Of a stretch of 64,000 nt of DNA, positions 8,598-18,362 are shown piece after piece (position 1 is the stretch's first letter; the number at the start of each line of letters is the position of its first letter). The notes beneath the pieces were generated by a model. It saw nothing but the letters and a program-made list of their open reading frames with translations. It had not been told where the DNA came from and made no database searches. Both the position numbers and the translations under genes were made by a program. Origin of the DNA: Acidobacteriota bacterium. Its GTDB lineage: Bacteria; Acidobacteriota; UBA4820; DSQY01. The stretch covers positions 1 to 64,000 of the forward strand of contig JAJYLT010000013.1 in assembly GCA_021787565.1 (NCBI GenBank), in the 5' to 3' direction.

Positions 8598-10412
8598 GTG
8601 CGATTTCTAGCTTCCCTCGCCATCCTGATGGCGGCCTCCTTGTCCCTCGTGGCCGTGTGGAATCGGAGGAGGCGCTCGGCCAGGCTGAGGCGGCTGCGCC
8701 AAGCCTGGGGACACCATCCCGCGGAAGAGTCCGACCTCGAGTCGGCGAGTCTGCTCTACGAGGCCAAGAACGGTGAGGTGGCCGAGGTCTGCTACCGGCT
8801 GGACGACCACACCTGGGACGACCTAGACTTCGGAGCGCTGTTTTCGCTCATCGACCGGACCTCCACCCCCGCCGGTGCCCAGGCGCTCTACCAGCTCCTC
8901 AGGCACCCGCTCCTGGACGCCGAGGCCCTCTCCCGAAGGGACCGTCTCATCGAAGCCCTCCGCGCGAATCAGGATCTCAGGGAGGAGGTGCAGATGGCCC
9001 TCTGGCCGCTGGAGGCCGAGCAGACGACCTACCTGCCCCGCGCCCTCTGGTCTGCCCTGCCCAGGAAACCGGCCTACGCCTGGGTCTTCCCCCTTCTCGG
9101 CGTTGCATCCTTTGCGGCCATCGTCCTCGTCCTCTTCGGCTCCCTCAATCCGCTGTGGCTGCTCGCCCTCCTCGTCGTCGACATCGTCGTCCACACCCTG
9201 GCGAGGCGGCCGTGGGGGGCCTACTTCCACGCCTTCGGTTATCTGGGGGCCCTGATCGGTGCAGCCGATAAGCTGTCGGCCTCAAAGCACGAGGAATTGG
9301 CCGCCATCCGCGCCGCGCTCGAAGAGAACCTCTCCGCCACCCGCTCCATCGCCAAGCGGATCGCCTGGCTGCAGTACAGGGACGAGTGGGGGATCAGGGA
9401 CTACCTCGACATCTTCTTCATGCTCGACCTGTCGGCCTTCTACAGCGTGGCGGAGAGGATCGAGAAGAACATCGCCAGCCTTCGGGCCCTGCTCGAGACC
9501 GTCGGCACCCTGGACGCGCTGATCTCCGTGGCTTCCCTGCGCACCGAGCGCCAAGGCCGTTGCCAACCGGAGTTTTCGGAGGACGCCCACACCTACGAAG
9601 CGACCGGCCTCTTCGACCCGCTGTTGGCCGATGCCGTTCCGAACTCGCTGGTCTTCGCTCCGCGCAGCCTCCTGATCACCGGCTCGAACATGGCCGGCAA
9701 GACCACCTTTCTGAAGACACTCGGCGTCAACGCCATCCTGGCGCAGACCATCGCGACGGTCTTCGGGACGCGTTACGCCGCCCCCCTCGTGAGGGTCCTC
9801 TCCTCCATCGGGAGGAGGGACGATCTCGTGGAGGGCAAGAGCTACTACATGGCCGAGCTGGAATCGGTCCTGGGTTTGATCAGGGCGTCGGAGGAGGGCG
9901 GCGTCCACCTCTTCATCCTGGACGAGATCTTCCGCGGCACCAATTCCGTCGAGCGCCAGGCGGCCTCCGTCGAGGTGCTCCGCTACCTGGCCAACGGCAG
10001 GGACTACGTCCTGGTGGCCACGCACGACCTGGCCCTGTGTGACCTGGTCGCCCCCACCTACGCGAACTACCACTTCCAGGAGCAGGTGAAGGACGACGGC
10101 CTGGCCTTCGACTACACGCTTCACGCCGGTCCCTCGACGACGCGCAACGCCATCGCCCTGCTGGGCCTCGTGGGCTACCCCGAGAGCATCGTCCGGAACG
10201 CCCTGTCGCGCATCCGCGAAGACGGGCCGGACCTCAAGGCCGCCGCGGCGCCGGGGTCCGCGGGAGGGCGCGGCGCCCCAGGCTCCCGGTCCGGGGGGCT
10301 GAGCGAGGGCCCTTCGCCATCCTTCCGTGGTACGCTGGCAAGAGGAAGAGGGCTCCGGACGGCGCCCGCGAGGACCGAACGGGAGCACCCTCGAAGAGGA
10401 GCGCCACGATGA
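8598..10412 (+). CDS. Membrane-anchored MutS-family ATPase
   Basis: A 604-residue protein with an N-terminal membrane helix (residues 1-20), a helical lever-like region and a helical pair at ~160-200 (VFPLLGVASFAAIVLVLFG), then the MutS ATPase domain: Walker A TGSNMAGKTT (361-370) and Walker B HLFILDE (437-443). It lacks the mismatch-recognition and connector domains of MutS, so it belongs to the transmembrane MutS-like group, whose function is not established; a role in mismatch repair should not be assumed. The last ~55 residues are low-complexity Gly/Ser/Arg and look like read-through past a lost stop. The stop overlaps the next start in ATGA (10409-10412). Confidence 0.85.
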   Translation: MRFLASLAILMAASLSLVAVWNRRRRSARLRRLRQAWGHHPAEESDLESASLLYEAKNGEVAEVCYRLDDHTWDDLDFGALFSLIDRTSTPAGAQALYQLLRHPLLDAEALSRRDRLIEALRANQDLREEVQMALWPLEAEQTTYLPRALWSALPRKPAYAWVFPLLGVASFAAIVLVLFGSLNPLWLLALLVVDIVVHTLARRPWGAYFHAFGYLGALIGAADKLSASKHEELAAIRAALEENLSATRSIAKRIAWLQYRDEWGIRDYLDIFFMLDLSAFYSVAERIEKNIASLRALLETVGTLDALISVASLRTERQGRCQPEFSEDAHTYEATGLFDPLLADAVPNSLVFAPRSLLITGSNMAGKTTFLKTLGVNAILAQTIATVFGTRYAAPLVRVLSSIGRRDDLVEGKSYYMAELESVLGLIRASEEGGVHLFILDEIFRGTNSVERQAASVEVLRYLANGRDYVLVATHDLALCDLVAPTYANYHFQEQVKDDGLAFDYTLHAGPSTTRNAIALLGLVGYPESIVRNALSRIREDGPDLKAAAAPGSAGGRGAPGSRSGGLSEGPSPSFRGTLARGRGLRTAPARTEREHPRRGAPR

Positions 10413-10684
10413 AGATCGTTGGTCTGGATCAGGTGCAGAAGGCGCCGGTCACCATGGAGGGCGCCCACGGCATCACGAAGCAGGTCCCGCTGTCTCGAAA
10501 CGACGGGGCGGAGAGCGCCTTCGTCATGATCTGCGCCGTGCCCATGGAGTACGAACAGCGCGTGGAACCATGGGGCGCGGAAGCGGCGAGCATCCCTTGC
10601 CCCGGCTGCCATTCGACACTCGATTCAGTTTGTGCTAAAGTGCCCTTGCACACTTTAACAAGCGGTTTGTTGAAGTGGATGTGA
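10409..10684 (+). pseudogene. Truncated cupin-domain gene
   Basis: ATG 10409 follows GAGGAGCG and overlaps the MutS stop. The first ~38 residues (MKIVGLDQVQKAPVTMEG, then KQVPLSRNDGAESAF) match the N-terminal strand region of small cupin proteins. The metal-binding cupin barrel that should follow, with its His-x-His motif, is absent; the remaining ~50 residues are unrelated and contain the promoter of the next gene. The DNA after about 10525 is therefore probably not coding. Confidence 0.5.
10613..10657 (+). promoter_or_regulatory. Cold-shock gene promoter with inverted repeat at the start site
   Basis: A -35-like TCGACA (10613-10618), 17-base spacer and -10 TAAAGT (10636-10641, with upstream TG at 10633) precede the cold-shock gene. 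TAAAGTG (10636-10642) is repeated in inverse as CACTTTA (10651-10657) with an 8-base loop, overlapping the -10 and the expected transcription start. It may be an operator, or a 5'-leader hairpin of the kind that makes cold-shock mRNAs temperature-responsive. The leader to the GTG start is about 55 bases. Confidence 0.5.
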
Positions 10685-10701
10685 ATACCAAGGAGTGCGT
10701 T

Positions 10702-10908
10702 GTGGTAAACGGAATCGTAAAGTGGTTCGACGACAAGAAGGGCTACGGCTTCATCACGGTCGAGGGCGGCAAGGATGCCTTCGTCCATCACAGCAACATC
10801 GAGGGCACGGGCTTCAAGACCCTGTCCGAGGGACAAAAGGTCACCTGCGTGATCACCCAGGGTGCCAAGGGCCCCCAGGCTGAGCAGGTCCGCGTAGTGA
10901 ACGACTGA
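10702..10908 (+). CDS. cspA: CspA-family cold-shock protein
   Basis: A 68-residue single OB-fold RNA chaperone with both nucleic-acid-binding motifs: RNP1 KGYGFI and RNP2 DAFVHH. It melts RNA secondary structure in the cytoplasm. Start GTG 10702 is fixed by AAGGAG six bases upstream and gives the canonical length; an earlier GTG at 10675 would add nine non-homologous residues. A textbook terminator follows 26 bases after the stop, so it is monocistronic. Confidence 0.95.
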   Translation: MVNGIVKWFDDKKGYGFITVEGGKDAFVHHSNIEGTGFKTLSEGQKVTCVITQGAKGPQAEQVRVVND

Positions 10909-10934
10909 CCTGCGAGCCATCCAGGAAGCTGTTC

Positions 10935-10958
10935 AAGGGGCCTTCGGGCCCCTTTTTT
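10935..10958 (+). terminator. Rho-independent terminator with TTCG tetraloop
   Basis: An 8-bp stem AAGGGGCC / GGCCCCTT (10935-10942, 10947-10954) capped by TTCG and followed by TTTT. It ends the cold-shock transcript. Confidence 0.92.
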
Positions 10959-11024
10959 CCTCTGCGACCCCGCCCCATGGGGCGGCGCAGTTGACCCGAG
11001 CCGAGGCGGAGAAAGGAGGACCCG

Positions 11025-11258
11025 TTGCCCCACCCAGGAGCCTATCGAGGAAACAAACGCCAGAAGGAGCTCAAGCGGCTGCAGAAGCAGCAGGAGAAGC
11101 GAGAGCGGCGCCAGCATAAGGGCACCGGCGCCGAGTCCGAACCCGAGTTCGCCGATCCGGCTACCCTTCCCGCGGAACCCGCGCCGGTGGGCGAGGAGTC
11201 CGTGCCCGCGAAGGCGGAGCCCGATCCCCCGAAAGACGAATCGCTCCGCCCCGAATAG
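11025..11258 (+). CDS. Small basic coiled protein of unknown function
   Basis: A 77-residue protein starting at TTG 11025, with AAAGGAGG five bases upstream. Residues 1-35 are strongly basic and helical (RGNKRQKELKRLQKQQEKRE), a pattern seen in short conserved hypothetical proteins of deltaproteobacteria and acidobacteria that may bind nucleic acid or ribosomes. The rest is a Pro/Glu/Ala-rich disordered tail that is probably variable. The function is not known. No gene is visible from here to the radical SAM gene (266 bases of GC-rich spacer). Confidence 0.7.
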   Translation: MPHPGAYRGNKRQKELKRLQKQQEKRERRQHKGTGAESEPEFADPATLPAEPAPVGEESVPAKAEPDPPKDESLRPE

Positions 11259-11524
11259 GGGGCGAGGCGGAACGACCGACCCCAACCCTTCCAGGCCTCC
11301 GCCGTTCATCAGGACCCTCTCGCAGCGAAGGACGGGGCGGCGGAAAGGCCGTCCCGGAGCCTTTCCGGCCCCCTCCTCAGCGCCCGGAGCCCCTCCCCAG
11401 CCCCATTTCCGGGTGCGGGGCCCGCCCGTTCTCCACCGTACCGGCTTCGCCCTCCTCCTGGTTTCTCTCCCATGAAGGACCTAGATTAACTTTAGTACCT
11501 CACTTCACAAGGAGGGGAGTGAAG

Positions 11525-13276
11525 ATGGGCTATAAGGCCCTGCTCGTCTATCCGGAGATGCCGCCCACGTACTGGAGCTTCCGGTACGCCATGCCCTTCA
11601 TCGGCAAGCGCGCCGCCTTCCCGCCGCTCGGCCTCCTCACGGTGGCAGCCATGCTGCCGGAGGACTTCGAGCTCACCCTCGTGGACATGAACGCCTCGCC
11701 CCTCACCCCGGAGGCCGTCTCCGAGGCGGACCTGGTCCTCACCTCATCCATGATCGTGCAGAGGGAGTCGCTGGCCGAGGTCATCCGCCTGTGCCGCTCG
11801 TGCGGCACTCCCGTGGTGGCCGGGGGGCCCTACCCCACCGGCTGTCACGAGCGCATCGAGGGGGTGGCCCACTTCGTGCTGGACGAGGCGGAGGTGACGC
11901 TGCCGGCCTTCCTGGCCGATTTTCGGGAGGGCAGGGCCGCGCCGCTGTACAGCGACGCCGCCAAGCCGGACCTGGCCTCCACGCCCACGCCCCGGTTCGA
12001 CCTCATCCGGATGGGGGACTACGCCGCCATGGCCCTGCAGTTCTCGCGGGGCTGTCCGCACGACTGCGAGTTCTGCGACATCGTCGAGCTCTTCGGCCAC
12101 CGTCCCCGCACGAAGCCGCCCTCCCGGTTCCTCGCGGAGATGGACGGTCTGTACGCCACCGGGTGGCGGGGCTCGCTCTTCATCGTGGACGACAACTTCA
12201 TCGGGAACCGCCGGGCGGTGAAGGCCCTGCTGCGAGAGGTGGCGCGCTGGCAGGCCGAGCGCGCCTACCCCTTCGCCCTTTTCACCGAGGCGACGCTCGA
12301 CCTGGCCGCCGACGAGGAGCTCATGGCTCTGATGCGGGAGGCGGGCTTCAACATGGTCTTCCTGGGCATCGAGACGCCCGTGGAGGAGACCCTTCGCGCC
12401 GTCCACAAGGCGCACAACCTGAGGGGCGACATGCTGGAGGGCGTGCGGCGCATCCAGCGGGCGGGCATGGAGGTCTCGGCCGGCTTCGTCCTCGGCTTCG
12501 ACTCGGACCCGCAGGACATCTTCGAGAGGCAGATCACCTTCATTCAGGAGGCGGGCATTCCCACCGCCATGGTGGGACTGCTCACGGCCCTTCCCAACAC
12601 GAGGCTCTACAAGCGCCTGGAATCGGAGGGCCGCATCGCGGAGGACTCGGGCGGCAACAACACCCACGATTTCCAGCTCAGCTACGTGCCGAAGATGGAC
12701 GCCCAGGTCCTCCTCTCGGGCTACAAGCGCGTGCTGTCGGAGATCTACCGGCCCCGGCGCTACTTCGAGCGCTGTCTGTCGCTCCTGCGGAACCTCCGGG
12801 TTCATGAGACCACCGAACGGCGGATCGGGCTCACGGAGCTGCGGGCCCTTCTCCACTCCCTGTTCCGGCAGTCCTTCTCCACCTATGCCTGGCCCTACTG
12901 GACCTTCATGGTGCGCGGCGCCCTCCTGAGGCCCCGGCTGATGGCGGAGATCGTGACCATGGCCGTGAAGGGGCACCACTTCTTCAAGATGACGCGGCGG
13001 ATCCTCGAGGTGGAGCGCTTCAAGCAGAAGATCGACCGGCTCGCGCGGGCCTTCCAGGAGCGCGCCTCCTCGCTCTCCATGCCCGATCCGCAGGCCAGGG
13101 CCGCCGAGTTGAGGGCCTACGGCGACCGGCTGGCCGCCCGCCTCGCCCGCGAGTATCGTCGCCTCCACAAGGACTTCCGGACCTACGCCGAGCGATCCCT
13201 CGCCAACTTCCAGACCATGGTGGACGAGTTCATCCGGAGCGCCGCCGCCCAGCCCGCGCCCACGGCCGGGGCCTGA
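11525..13276 (+). CDS. B12-binding radical SAM protein (DUF4070 type, HpnP-like)
   Basis: A 583-residue enzyme. Residues ~1-140 are a cobalamin-binding-like Rossmann domain; the radical SAM core starts near 160 with the cluster motif CPHDCEFC (Cys ~177, 181, 184) and continues to ~400; a helical DUF4070 C-terminus follows, with a long basic helical extension. Members of this group include hopanoid C-2 methylase HpnP and many uncharacterised cobalamin-dependent methylases; I cannot tell which. ATG 11525 (AAGGAGG nine bases upstream) is preferred to GTG 11519. It has no recognisable hopanoid genes beside it and is convergent with the isocitrate lyase gene. Confidence 0.88.
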   Translation: MGYKALLVYPEMPPTYWSFRYAMPFIGKRAAFPPLGLLTVAAMLPEDFELTLVDMNASPLTPEAVSEADLVLTSSMIVQRESLAEVIRLCRSCGTPVVAGGPYPTGCHERIEGVAHFVLDEAEVTLPAFLADFREGRAAPLYSDAAKPDLASTPTPRFDLIRMGDYAAMALQFSRGCPHDCEFCDIVELFGHRPRTKPPSRFLAEMDGLYATGWRGSLFIVDDNFIGNRRAVKALLREVARWQAERAYPFALFTEATLDLAADEELMALMREAGFNMVFLGIETPVEETLRAVHKAHNLRGDMLEGVRRIQRAGMEVSAGFVLGFDSDPQDIFERQITFIQEAGIPTAMVGLLTALPNTRLYKRLESEGRIAEDSGGNNTHDFQLSYVPKMDAQVLLSGYKRVLSEIYRPRRYFERCLSLLRNLRVHETTERRIGLTELRALLHSLFRQSFSTYAWPYWTFMVRGALLRPRLMAEIVTMAVKGHHFFKMTRRILEVERFKQKIDRLARAFQERASSLSMPDPQARAAELRAYGDRLAARLAREYRRLHKDFRTYAERSLANFQTMVDEFIRSAAAQPAPTAGA

Positions 13277-13380
13277 AAAGGCCACAGGCCCTCATGCAGG
13301 GAACGGGAGGCGGCCGGGCCGGAGGGCGCCGTCTCGAAAGGCGCTCTATTTCCCCGTTTCCCGAATTCCGAATCTCCCTC

Positions 13381-15639
13381 TCACCCCTCCTTGCGGATGA
13401 GCTTGCCGAGCTGGATCCGGTCTGGGGCCAAGAGTTCGGCGATGCGGGGGTGGTTGACGTCGGCGACGATGATCTGGCCCACCTCCGTCTTGACCTCGCT
13501 GAAGATGCCGTGGCTCTTCATCTTGGCCGTCTGGTACTGGTTGTCCTCGGTGGGCGAGACGTAGTGCACCGAGCCCGCCTTGTAGCGGTGCACGAGGAAG
13601 AGGTGGATGAGCGTCATGAGGCGCTTCTTGCGGAGCTTCTCGTCGAAGGTGTTCTGGTCGCGCACGGAGAGGATGTTGCGGCCGCGGCGATCCTGGATGG
13701 GGGCGAAGATGACGTTGGCCTCCTTGTCGCTCCCCCGGCTCACGACCGCGAGCTCGAGCAGCTCGGAGCCGGCGCGCTGCGGCCGCAGCTCAACGCGAAG
13801 GGGGCCGGGCAGGTGGTAGTGCTCGCTCCAGAGGGCCAGCCACTCCTCCAGCAGCTTCTTGGGCACCTCGGTCTGGATGAGGTGCTGGTGCTGGGTGGAG
13901 CCCTTGCCCATGGCCTTGGTGGTGGCCGTGCGGCCGGAGGAGGCGGCCAGCGCGGCGTCCAGGCGCGGTCCGCCCACCAGCGTCTGCGGCGTGCGGTAGG
14001 GGGACTCCACGAGGCGCAGCTTGCGCTGCACGCGGGCGAGGGCGAGCATGCCGTCCTGCCTGAGCGCCGTGGCGAACTCCTCGGAGGCCAGGCCGTCGAT
14101 CTGGTGGCCGCCATAGGTGATGAAGTTGAAGACGAAGCCCAACTTCCCCAGCTCCTCGGGGAAGCGGCGCATGTCGTCGTCGCTCATGCCCGTGGAGTCC
14201 CAGTTGAAGGAGGGCGAGAGGTTGTAGGCGAGCATCTTGTCGGGATACCGCTCGTGGATCGCCTCGGCGAAGCGGCGGGCGTCGGCTAGGTTGGCGGTGG
14301 CGGTCTCCATCCAGAGCAGGTCGGCGAAGGGCGCGGCCGCGAGCGACTTGGCGATGGCGTACTCGATGCCGCCGCGCACCTGGTAGTAGCCCTCGGGCGT
14401 CTTGGCGTGTTCGCAGTCCCACACGATGTTGACGCCCAGGGAGCGCGCCTTCCTGCGCGCGGCGTAGAGGGAGGCGGTGCGCGCGAAGCGGCGCCACTCC
14501 TCCACGCTCGTCTCCAGCGCCTCGCCCTCGCTGGCTCGGAACTCCAGCACCTCGGCCACGGCCTCGCCGTAGGTCTCGAGGCCAGCCTCGGACTCCCACG
14601 CCTCCAGGAGGCGCGAGCTGACCTGGTCGAAGAGGGCGTCCGCGGTGGCCCCCGGCCTCTTCCCGAGGGAGGCGGCCGCCTCCGCCACCCGCGGCGAGAG
14701 GCCCGTGCGGTCGAGCCACGCGTCGGCCGCCTCCAGCTCCTCGCCGGAGAGGGCGTAGAGCAGGTGGCCGTTGATCTCCGTCAGCCCCTGCCCGAAGAAG
14801 CGCCGCATGAGCGCCAGGAAGGCCGCCTTGTAGCTCGGCATGTTGACGTTGGTGGAGCCGAGGATGAAGGGCTGGTCGCGCTCGTCGCCGCGGCTGTCGA
14901 GGAGGTTGGCGGCCTCGGCGTCGGTGCGGGCCACGAGGATACCCGGCACGCGCATGACGTCGAGCTGGAAGCGCGCCGCGTTGAGGCGCTTGATCTGCTC
15001 GTCCGAGGGCACGAGCACCTTGCCGCCCTGGTGGCCGCACTTCTTGGTGCCCGGGCGCTGGTCCTCGATGTGGTAGCCCGGCACGCCGGCCTCCACGAAG
15101 CGGCGGATGAGGTTGCGCACGTGCGGGTCGCCGCCGTGGCCCGTGTCGGCGTCGGCGATGATGAAGGGCCGGTAGTCCACGGCGGGCGTCTCGGCGCGCT
15201 GCTTCTCGCTCATGTGCGAGCGGAGGAACTGCTGGTTGCGGTCCGCCGCGAGCAGGGCCCGGACGAGCCCCGCCGCCTCCTCGGGGACCTGGCTCAGCGG
15301 GTAGCTCGCGAGGTCCGAGCCCGGGTCCTCGGTGGCGGAGCCCTTGGCGGAGGTGGCCCAGCCGCCGAGGTAGATGCCCTCGATCCCCATCCGCTTGATG
15401 GTCACCGCCTGGCCGGGGGAATAGGGGCCGAAGGTGGTGATGCTCCGCCGCTCGCCGAAGAGGTGGAGCAGGCGGTCGTAGAAGGCCGCCGCGGCCTCCC
15501 TCGCCACCGTGTAGTCGCGGGGGATGGTCCCGCGCTGCTCCACCACCTGGCGCGCCGTGTAGAGGCGCGTGATGCCCTCGAAGCGGGGACTCTCCATCCA
15601 GGCCTGGGTCGCGGCGACGTCTTGTTCGAACGTGCTCAT
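13381..15639 (-). CDS. aceA: Isocitrate lyase, long AceA2-type
   Basis: A 752-residue enzyme that cleaves isocitrate to glyoxylate and succinate. The catalytic loop KKCGHQGGK is intact (near residue 205), as are the substrate-binding segment preceding it (ADADTGHGG) and the C-terminal SPSFNWD stretch. The length matches the long form known from mycobacterial AceA2 and some other bacteria, not the ~430-residue E. coli form. Start ATG 15639 has AGGAG eight bases upstream; the ATG six codons earlier lacks one. It lies 48 bases downstream of malate synthase, making a complete glyoxylate shunt operon in the order aceB-aceA. Confidence 0.95.
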   Translation of the reverse strand: MSTFEQDVAATQAWMESPRFEGITRLYTARQVVEQRGTIPRDYTVAREAAAAFYDRLLHLFGERRSITTFGPYSPGQAVTIKRMGIEGIYLGGWATSAKGSATEDPGSDLASYPLSQVPEEAAGLVRALLAADRNQQFLRSHMSEKQRAETPAVDYRPFIIADADTGHGGDPHVRNLIRRFVEAGVPGYHIEDQRPGTKKCGHQGGKVLVPSDEQIKRLNAARFQLDVMRVPGILVARTDAEAANLLDSRGDERDQPFILGSTNVNMPSYKAAFLALMRRFFGQGLTEINGHLLYALSGEELEAADAWLDRTGLSPRVAEAAASLGKRPGATADALFDQVSSRLLEAWESEAGLETYGEAVAEVLEFRASEGEALETSVEEWRRFARTASLYAARRKARSLGVNIVWDCEHAKTPEGYYQVRGGIEYAIAKSLAAAPFADLLWMETATANLADARRFAEAIHERYPDKMLAYNLSPSFNWDSTGMSDDDMRRFPEELGKLGFVFNFITYGGHQIDGLASEEFATALRQDGMLALARVQRKLRLVESPYRTPQTLVGGPRLDAALAASSGRTATTKAMGKGSTQHQHLIQTEVPKKLLEEWLALWSEHYHLPGPLRVELRPQRAGSELLELAVVSRGSDKEANVIFAPIQDRRGRNILSVRDQNTFDEKLRKKRLMTLIHLFLVHRYKAGSVHYVSPTEDNQYQTAKMKSHGIFSEVKTEVGQIIVADVNHPRIAELLAPDRIQLGKLIRKEG

Positions 15640-15687
15640 GGCTCCGTCTCCTGGCATCGCTATTGGGCTATACGTTCAACGTCCTCC

Positions 15688-17562
15688 TCAGAAATCCAGG
15701 TTCTCGGTGATGCGTGTGCCGTCGCGCCTGAAGGCCTCCAGGTAGCGCGCGATGCGCTCCCGTGCCACCGCGAGGTCGTGGTTGTCCAGGTTGATGTTCA
15801 GAAGGTCCACGGTCCAGGGCGCCTTCACGGTATCGGTGACGTAGGCCTGCACGATGGCGCGGGCGAGGGGCAGGGTGGTTCCCTTCGAATCGTCGTGCAC
15901 ATCCCGGTTGTCCGCCCTCTGGAGCTTGGCGTACTCCTCCTCCAGGAGGCGCTGGAAGAGCGCCAGGGTAAAGGGAGCGCCTCTCTTCACACCCGTCTGC
16001 GCGTCGTCCTCGGTGAGCCGGGCCCCCTTGCGGAGCCACTCCCAGAGGATACTCAGCCGGATCTCGCCCGTGGCCATGTCCTCCATGAGGTAGAGGATGC
16101 CCTCGTCGCCAAAGAAGTCGGCGGGCTTGAGGGCCGCCGCCTGGAAGCCCTGGCCGAAGGCGTTGCCATACTGGAGCGCCACGCTCAGAAGGTCGCGCGC
16201 GCCGCGCACCGTGCGGGGTGCAGGCTCCAGGAGCGTGAGGCCGGCGGCATCCTGATCCGTGTAGGTCAGGCGCGGGAAGGCGCGACCGAGCTGGTTCTCC
16301 TCGCCCGCCTTCTCCCAGACGGGGCGCACGATGTGGACCATCTTCCAGTGGGCCACCCACTTGCCGCCGGCCCCCTCGCGCTGCTCTCGCTCGGCGCCGG
16401 CCACCGCGCGCCGCATCCCCGCCGCCACGCCCTCGGGCGTGCCCACGGGGATGTTGGTCTCCATGCCGCCCTGCCAGAGCGCGAAGCGGCCGTTCCGGTC
16501 GGGCGTGTTGACGGCCCTCCTCACGCGGTCCTCGTAGGTGCGCATGTAGCCGTAGGTCATAACGATGGCGTCGATGTTGGGGTTCACGAACTCCGGGTCC
16601 CACGAGAGTGCGTCGGAGACGCTGTTGATGTAGTCCCAGCGGCCCGTGTTGAAGCCCACGAAGTGCTGGCCGAGGGCGGCGCGGATCTCCATGAGCTGGA
16701 AGCAGGCCTCGATCTGCTCCACGAGGACGTAGGCCTTGATCGTACCGGCGGCCAGGCCGAGGTGGCCTTCGAGGGCCGCGAGCAGGTCGTTCCAGAGGGC
16801 CGCCTCCTCGGCGGTCTGGATCTTGGGCAGGTAGAGGGCGATGGAAGAGCCCTCCGAAAGAAGCCTCTCGTGGTTCGTCGCCACGTAGAGGACGAGGTCC
16901 GCGATGGAGGCGGAGAAGCCGGTGCCGCCGACCTCGCGCACGTGGCGGTCGTCCAGGTGCAGGCCCCGGCAGCGGAAGAGCTTCGTCGTGAAGCCGAGCT
17001 GCTCGCGCCAGTTCGCGATGATGGGACGGCCGAAGAAGCCTTCGGCCCAGGCATTCATCTCGCCGGCCACCTCCTCGGCCACCTCCAGGAAGAGAGGGTC
17101 CTTCGCGATGGCGAGCTTCAGGTTGCGCTGGTTGTCGAGGGCCATGGTCTCCACCTGGCCGAGGGCGTCCTCGCCGTCGAACATCCAGCCGTCCGCCCCC
17201 GAGAGCAGCGCGTAGGCCACGTTGCGCAGGCCGCTCTTCACGGAGGCGCGGGGTTTGGTGGCGGGCCCCGTGCCCTGGATCCACTGGCGCCGAAGGTCGC
17301 GGGGGATCTCGGAGCCCTCGAAGTTCCCGTCCCGAGCGTCCTGGACGTAGACGGAGGTGCGCGGGATGAGCGAGCCGGGCGAGAGGAAGGCGATGCGCCG
17401 ATGGTTCTCGATGCGGTCCCGCCGCCGCGCGATGCGCGCCGCCATGACCTGCCGGCGGTCGGCGTTCAGCGGCGCGAGGGCCTCCAGCGCCTCCAGGGCC
17501 TCCGCCGTGAAGAGGTCCGGATATTGCCCCGTGGTGGACCGAAACTCAAGACTGCTGTCCAT
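15688..17562 (-). CDS. aceB: Malate synthase
   Basis: A 624-residue malate synthase condensing glyoxylate with acetyl-CoA. Characteristic segments include GADGWMFDGEDALGQ, LVEQIEACFQLMEIRAALG and VGFNTGRWDYINSVSDAL (catalytic Arg/Glu/Asp regions). It is about 90 residues longer than E. coli AceB, with extra sequence in the C-terminal domain. ATG 17562 follows GGGAGG. It is first in the aceB-aceA operon, and together with the citrate lyase and aconitase-family genes further along it points to growth on acetate, fatty acids or citrate-derived acetate. Confidence 0.95.
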   Translation of the reverse strand: MDSSLEFRSTTGQYPDLFTAEALEALEALAPLNADRRQVMAARIARRRDRIENHRRIAFLSPGSLIPRTSVYVQDARDGNFEGSEIPRDLRRQWIQGTGPATKPRASVKSGLRNVAYALLSGADGWMFDGEDALGQVETMALDNQRNLKLAIAKDPLFLEVAEEVAGEMNAWAEGFFGRPIIANWREQLGFTTKLFRCRGLHLDDRHVREVGGTGFSASIADLVLYVATNHERLLSEGSSIALYLPKIQTAEEAALWNDLLAALEGHLGLAAGTIKAYVLVEQIEACFQLMEIRAALGQHFVGFNTGRWDYINSVSDALSWDPEFVNPNIDAIVMTYGYMRTYEDRVRRAVNTPDRNGRFALWQGGMETNIPVGTPEGVAAGMRRAVAGAEREQREGAGGKWVAHWKMVHIVRPVWEKAGEENQLGRAFPRLTYTDQDAAGLTLLEPAPRTVRGARDLLSVALQYGNAFGQGFQAAALKPADFFGDEGILYLMEDMATGEIRLSILWEWLRKGARLTEDDAQTGVKRGAPFTLALFQRLLEEEYAKLQRADNRDVHDDSKGTTLPLARAIVQAYVTDTVKAPWTVDLLNINLDNHDLAVARERIARYLEAFRRDGTRITENLDF

Positions 17563-17903
17563 CCTGTTCCTCCCGTCTCTGCGTTGAATCCTTCGCCCGG
17601 CCCGAGCGAAATCGCAGGCTCGCCCCGGTGGGCCCCGGGGGGAATTCGGCCGGAGGCCGTTTCGCCCGCCTGTCCCCTGCCCGCCTTCTCTTCGAAGAGG
17701 TACGAGCTTGTCGCTTTCCGCCGGCCGGCTCCCTCCGGCGCGACTCCCGCAGCTCCTGGTGCATTACCCTTTGAACGCAGGGCAACCGGGGTAAATTCCG
17801 TCGCGGCCCCTCGAACAAAGAGCCCCGTCGCTTCGCGCCCGATGGCGGCCGGCCTTTTCTTCGCCTCTCGCTTAATGGCCTAATCGCTTAATCGCGAGGG
17901 GAA

Positions 17904-17958
17904 GTCGCCGTCGGGCGACGGCTCCCACATCGGCGGGAATTCCATCGCGGAATTGGGG
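17904..17958. repeat. REP-like half element
   Basis: This lies in the 428-base spacer between aceB and the YjbR gene, which holds no gene. The stretch (GTCGCCGTCGGGCGAC with ACGGCTCCCACA following, then CCATCGCGGAATTGGGG) closely parallels the right half of the larger element at 41451-41502 (GTCGCGCCGGGGGCGG, GCTCCTACG, CCATCGCGGGATTGGGG). It has the hairpin-plus-GCTCCYACA layout of bacterial REP sequences. It is a single-arm copy. Confidence 0.55.
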
Positions 17959-17990
17959 TGTCCTACCCACGGTCTGCTATCCTTGCAATC

Positions 17991-18329
17991 ATGGCGGAGA
18001 TGCGCGTGAGCCGGCGGAAGGCCTTCGAGGCGATCCGGAGCCACTGCCTGGCCAAGGCGGGGGCGGTGGAGGAGTACCCCTGGGGCGCGGTCGTCTGGAA
18101 GGCCCGCGGGAAGGTCTTCGCCATCGGCCACGCGGGGGAGAGCGCCTTCACGGTGAAGGCCACGCCCGCCGACCAGGCCGTCCTGACGCACCACCCCGCC
18201 ATCGAGAGGGCCGCCTACGTGGGCCGGTTCGGATGGGTCACCATCACGGTCTCCGACGGGGAGACCCTGGCCCTCGCGTGCACCCTCGTGGACCTCGCCC
18301 ACGAGAGCCTGCAACCCAAGCGGCGGTGA
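17991..18329 (+). CDS. MmcQ/YjbR-family protein
   Basis: A 112-residue protein of the YjbR/MmcQ fold (FEAIRSHCLAKAGAVEEYPW; VVWKARGKVFAIGHAGE; HHPAIERAAYVGRFGWVTI). These small cytoplasmic proteins have a CyaY-like fold and are often called DNA-binding, though their role is not settled. ATG 17991 has no clear Shine-Dalgarno; a TATCCT box at 17978-17983 sits so close that the mRNA may be leaderless. It is convergent with the metallophosphoesterase remnant. Confidence 0.8.
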   Translation: MAEMRVSRRKAFEAIRSHCLAKAGAVEEYPWGAVVWKARGKVFAIGHAGESAFTVKATPADQAVLTHHPAIERAAYVGRFGWVTITVSDGETLALACTLVDLAHESLQPKRR

Positions 18330-18362
18330 GCCGGCGCGCCGCCGTTCCTCCCTGCCCCGGGA

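Noticed and set aside
14407-17883. A very long open frame (over 1,100 codons) opposite aceA and aceB, and similar long frames opposite many other genes
   Set aside because: Antisense frames stay open in this GC-rich DNA because of third-position bias. The translation is low-complexity His/Arg/Gly/Glu and the other strand encodes clear enzymes.
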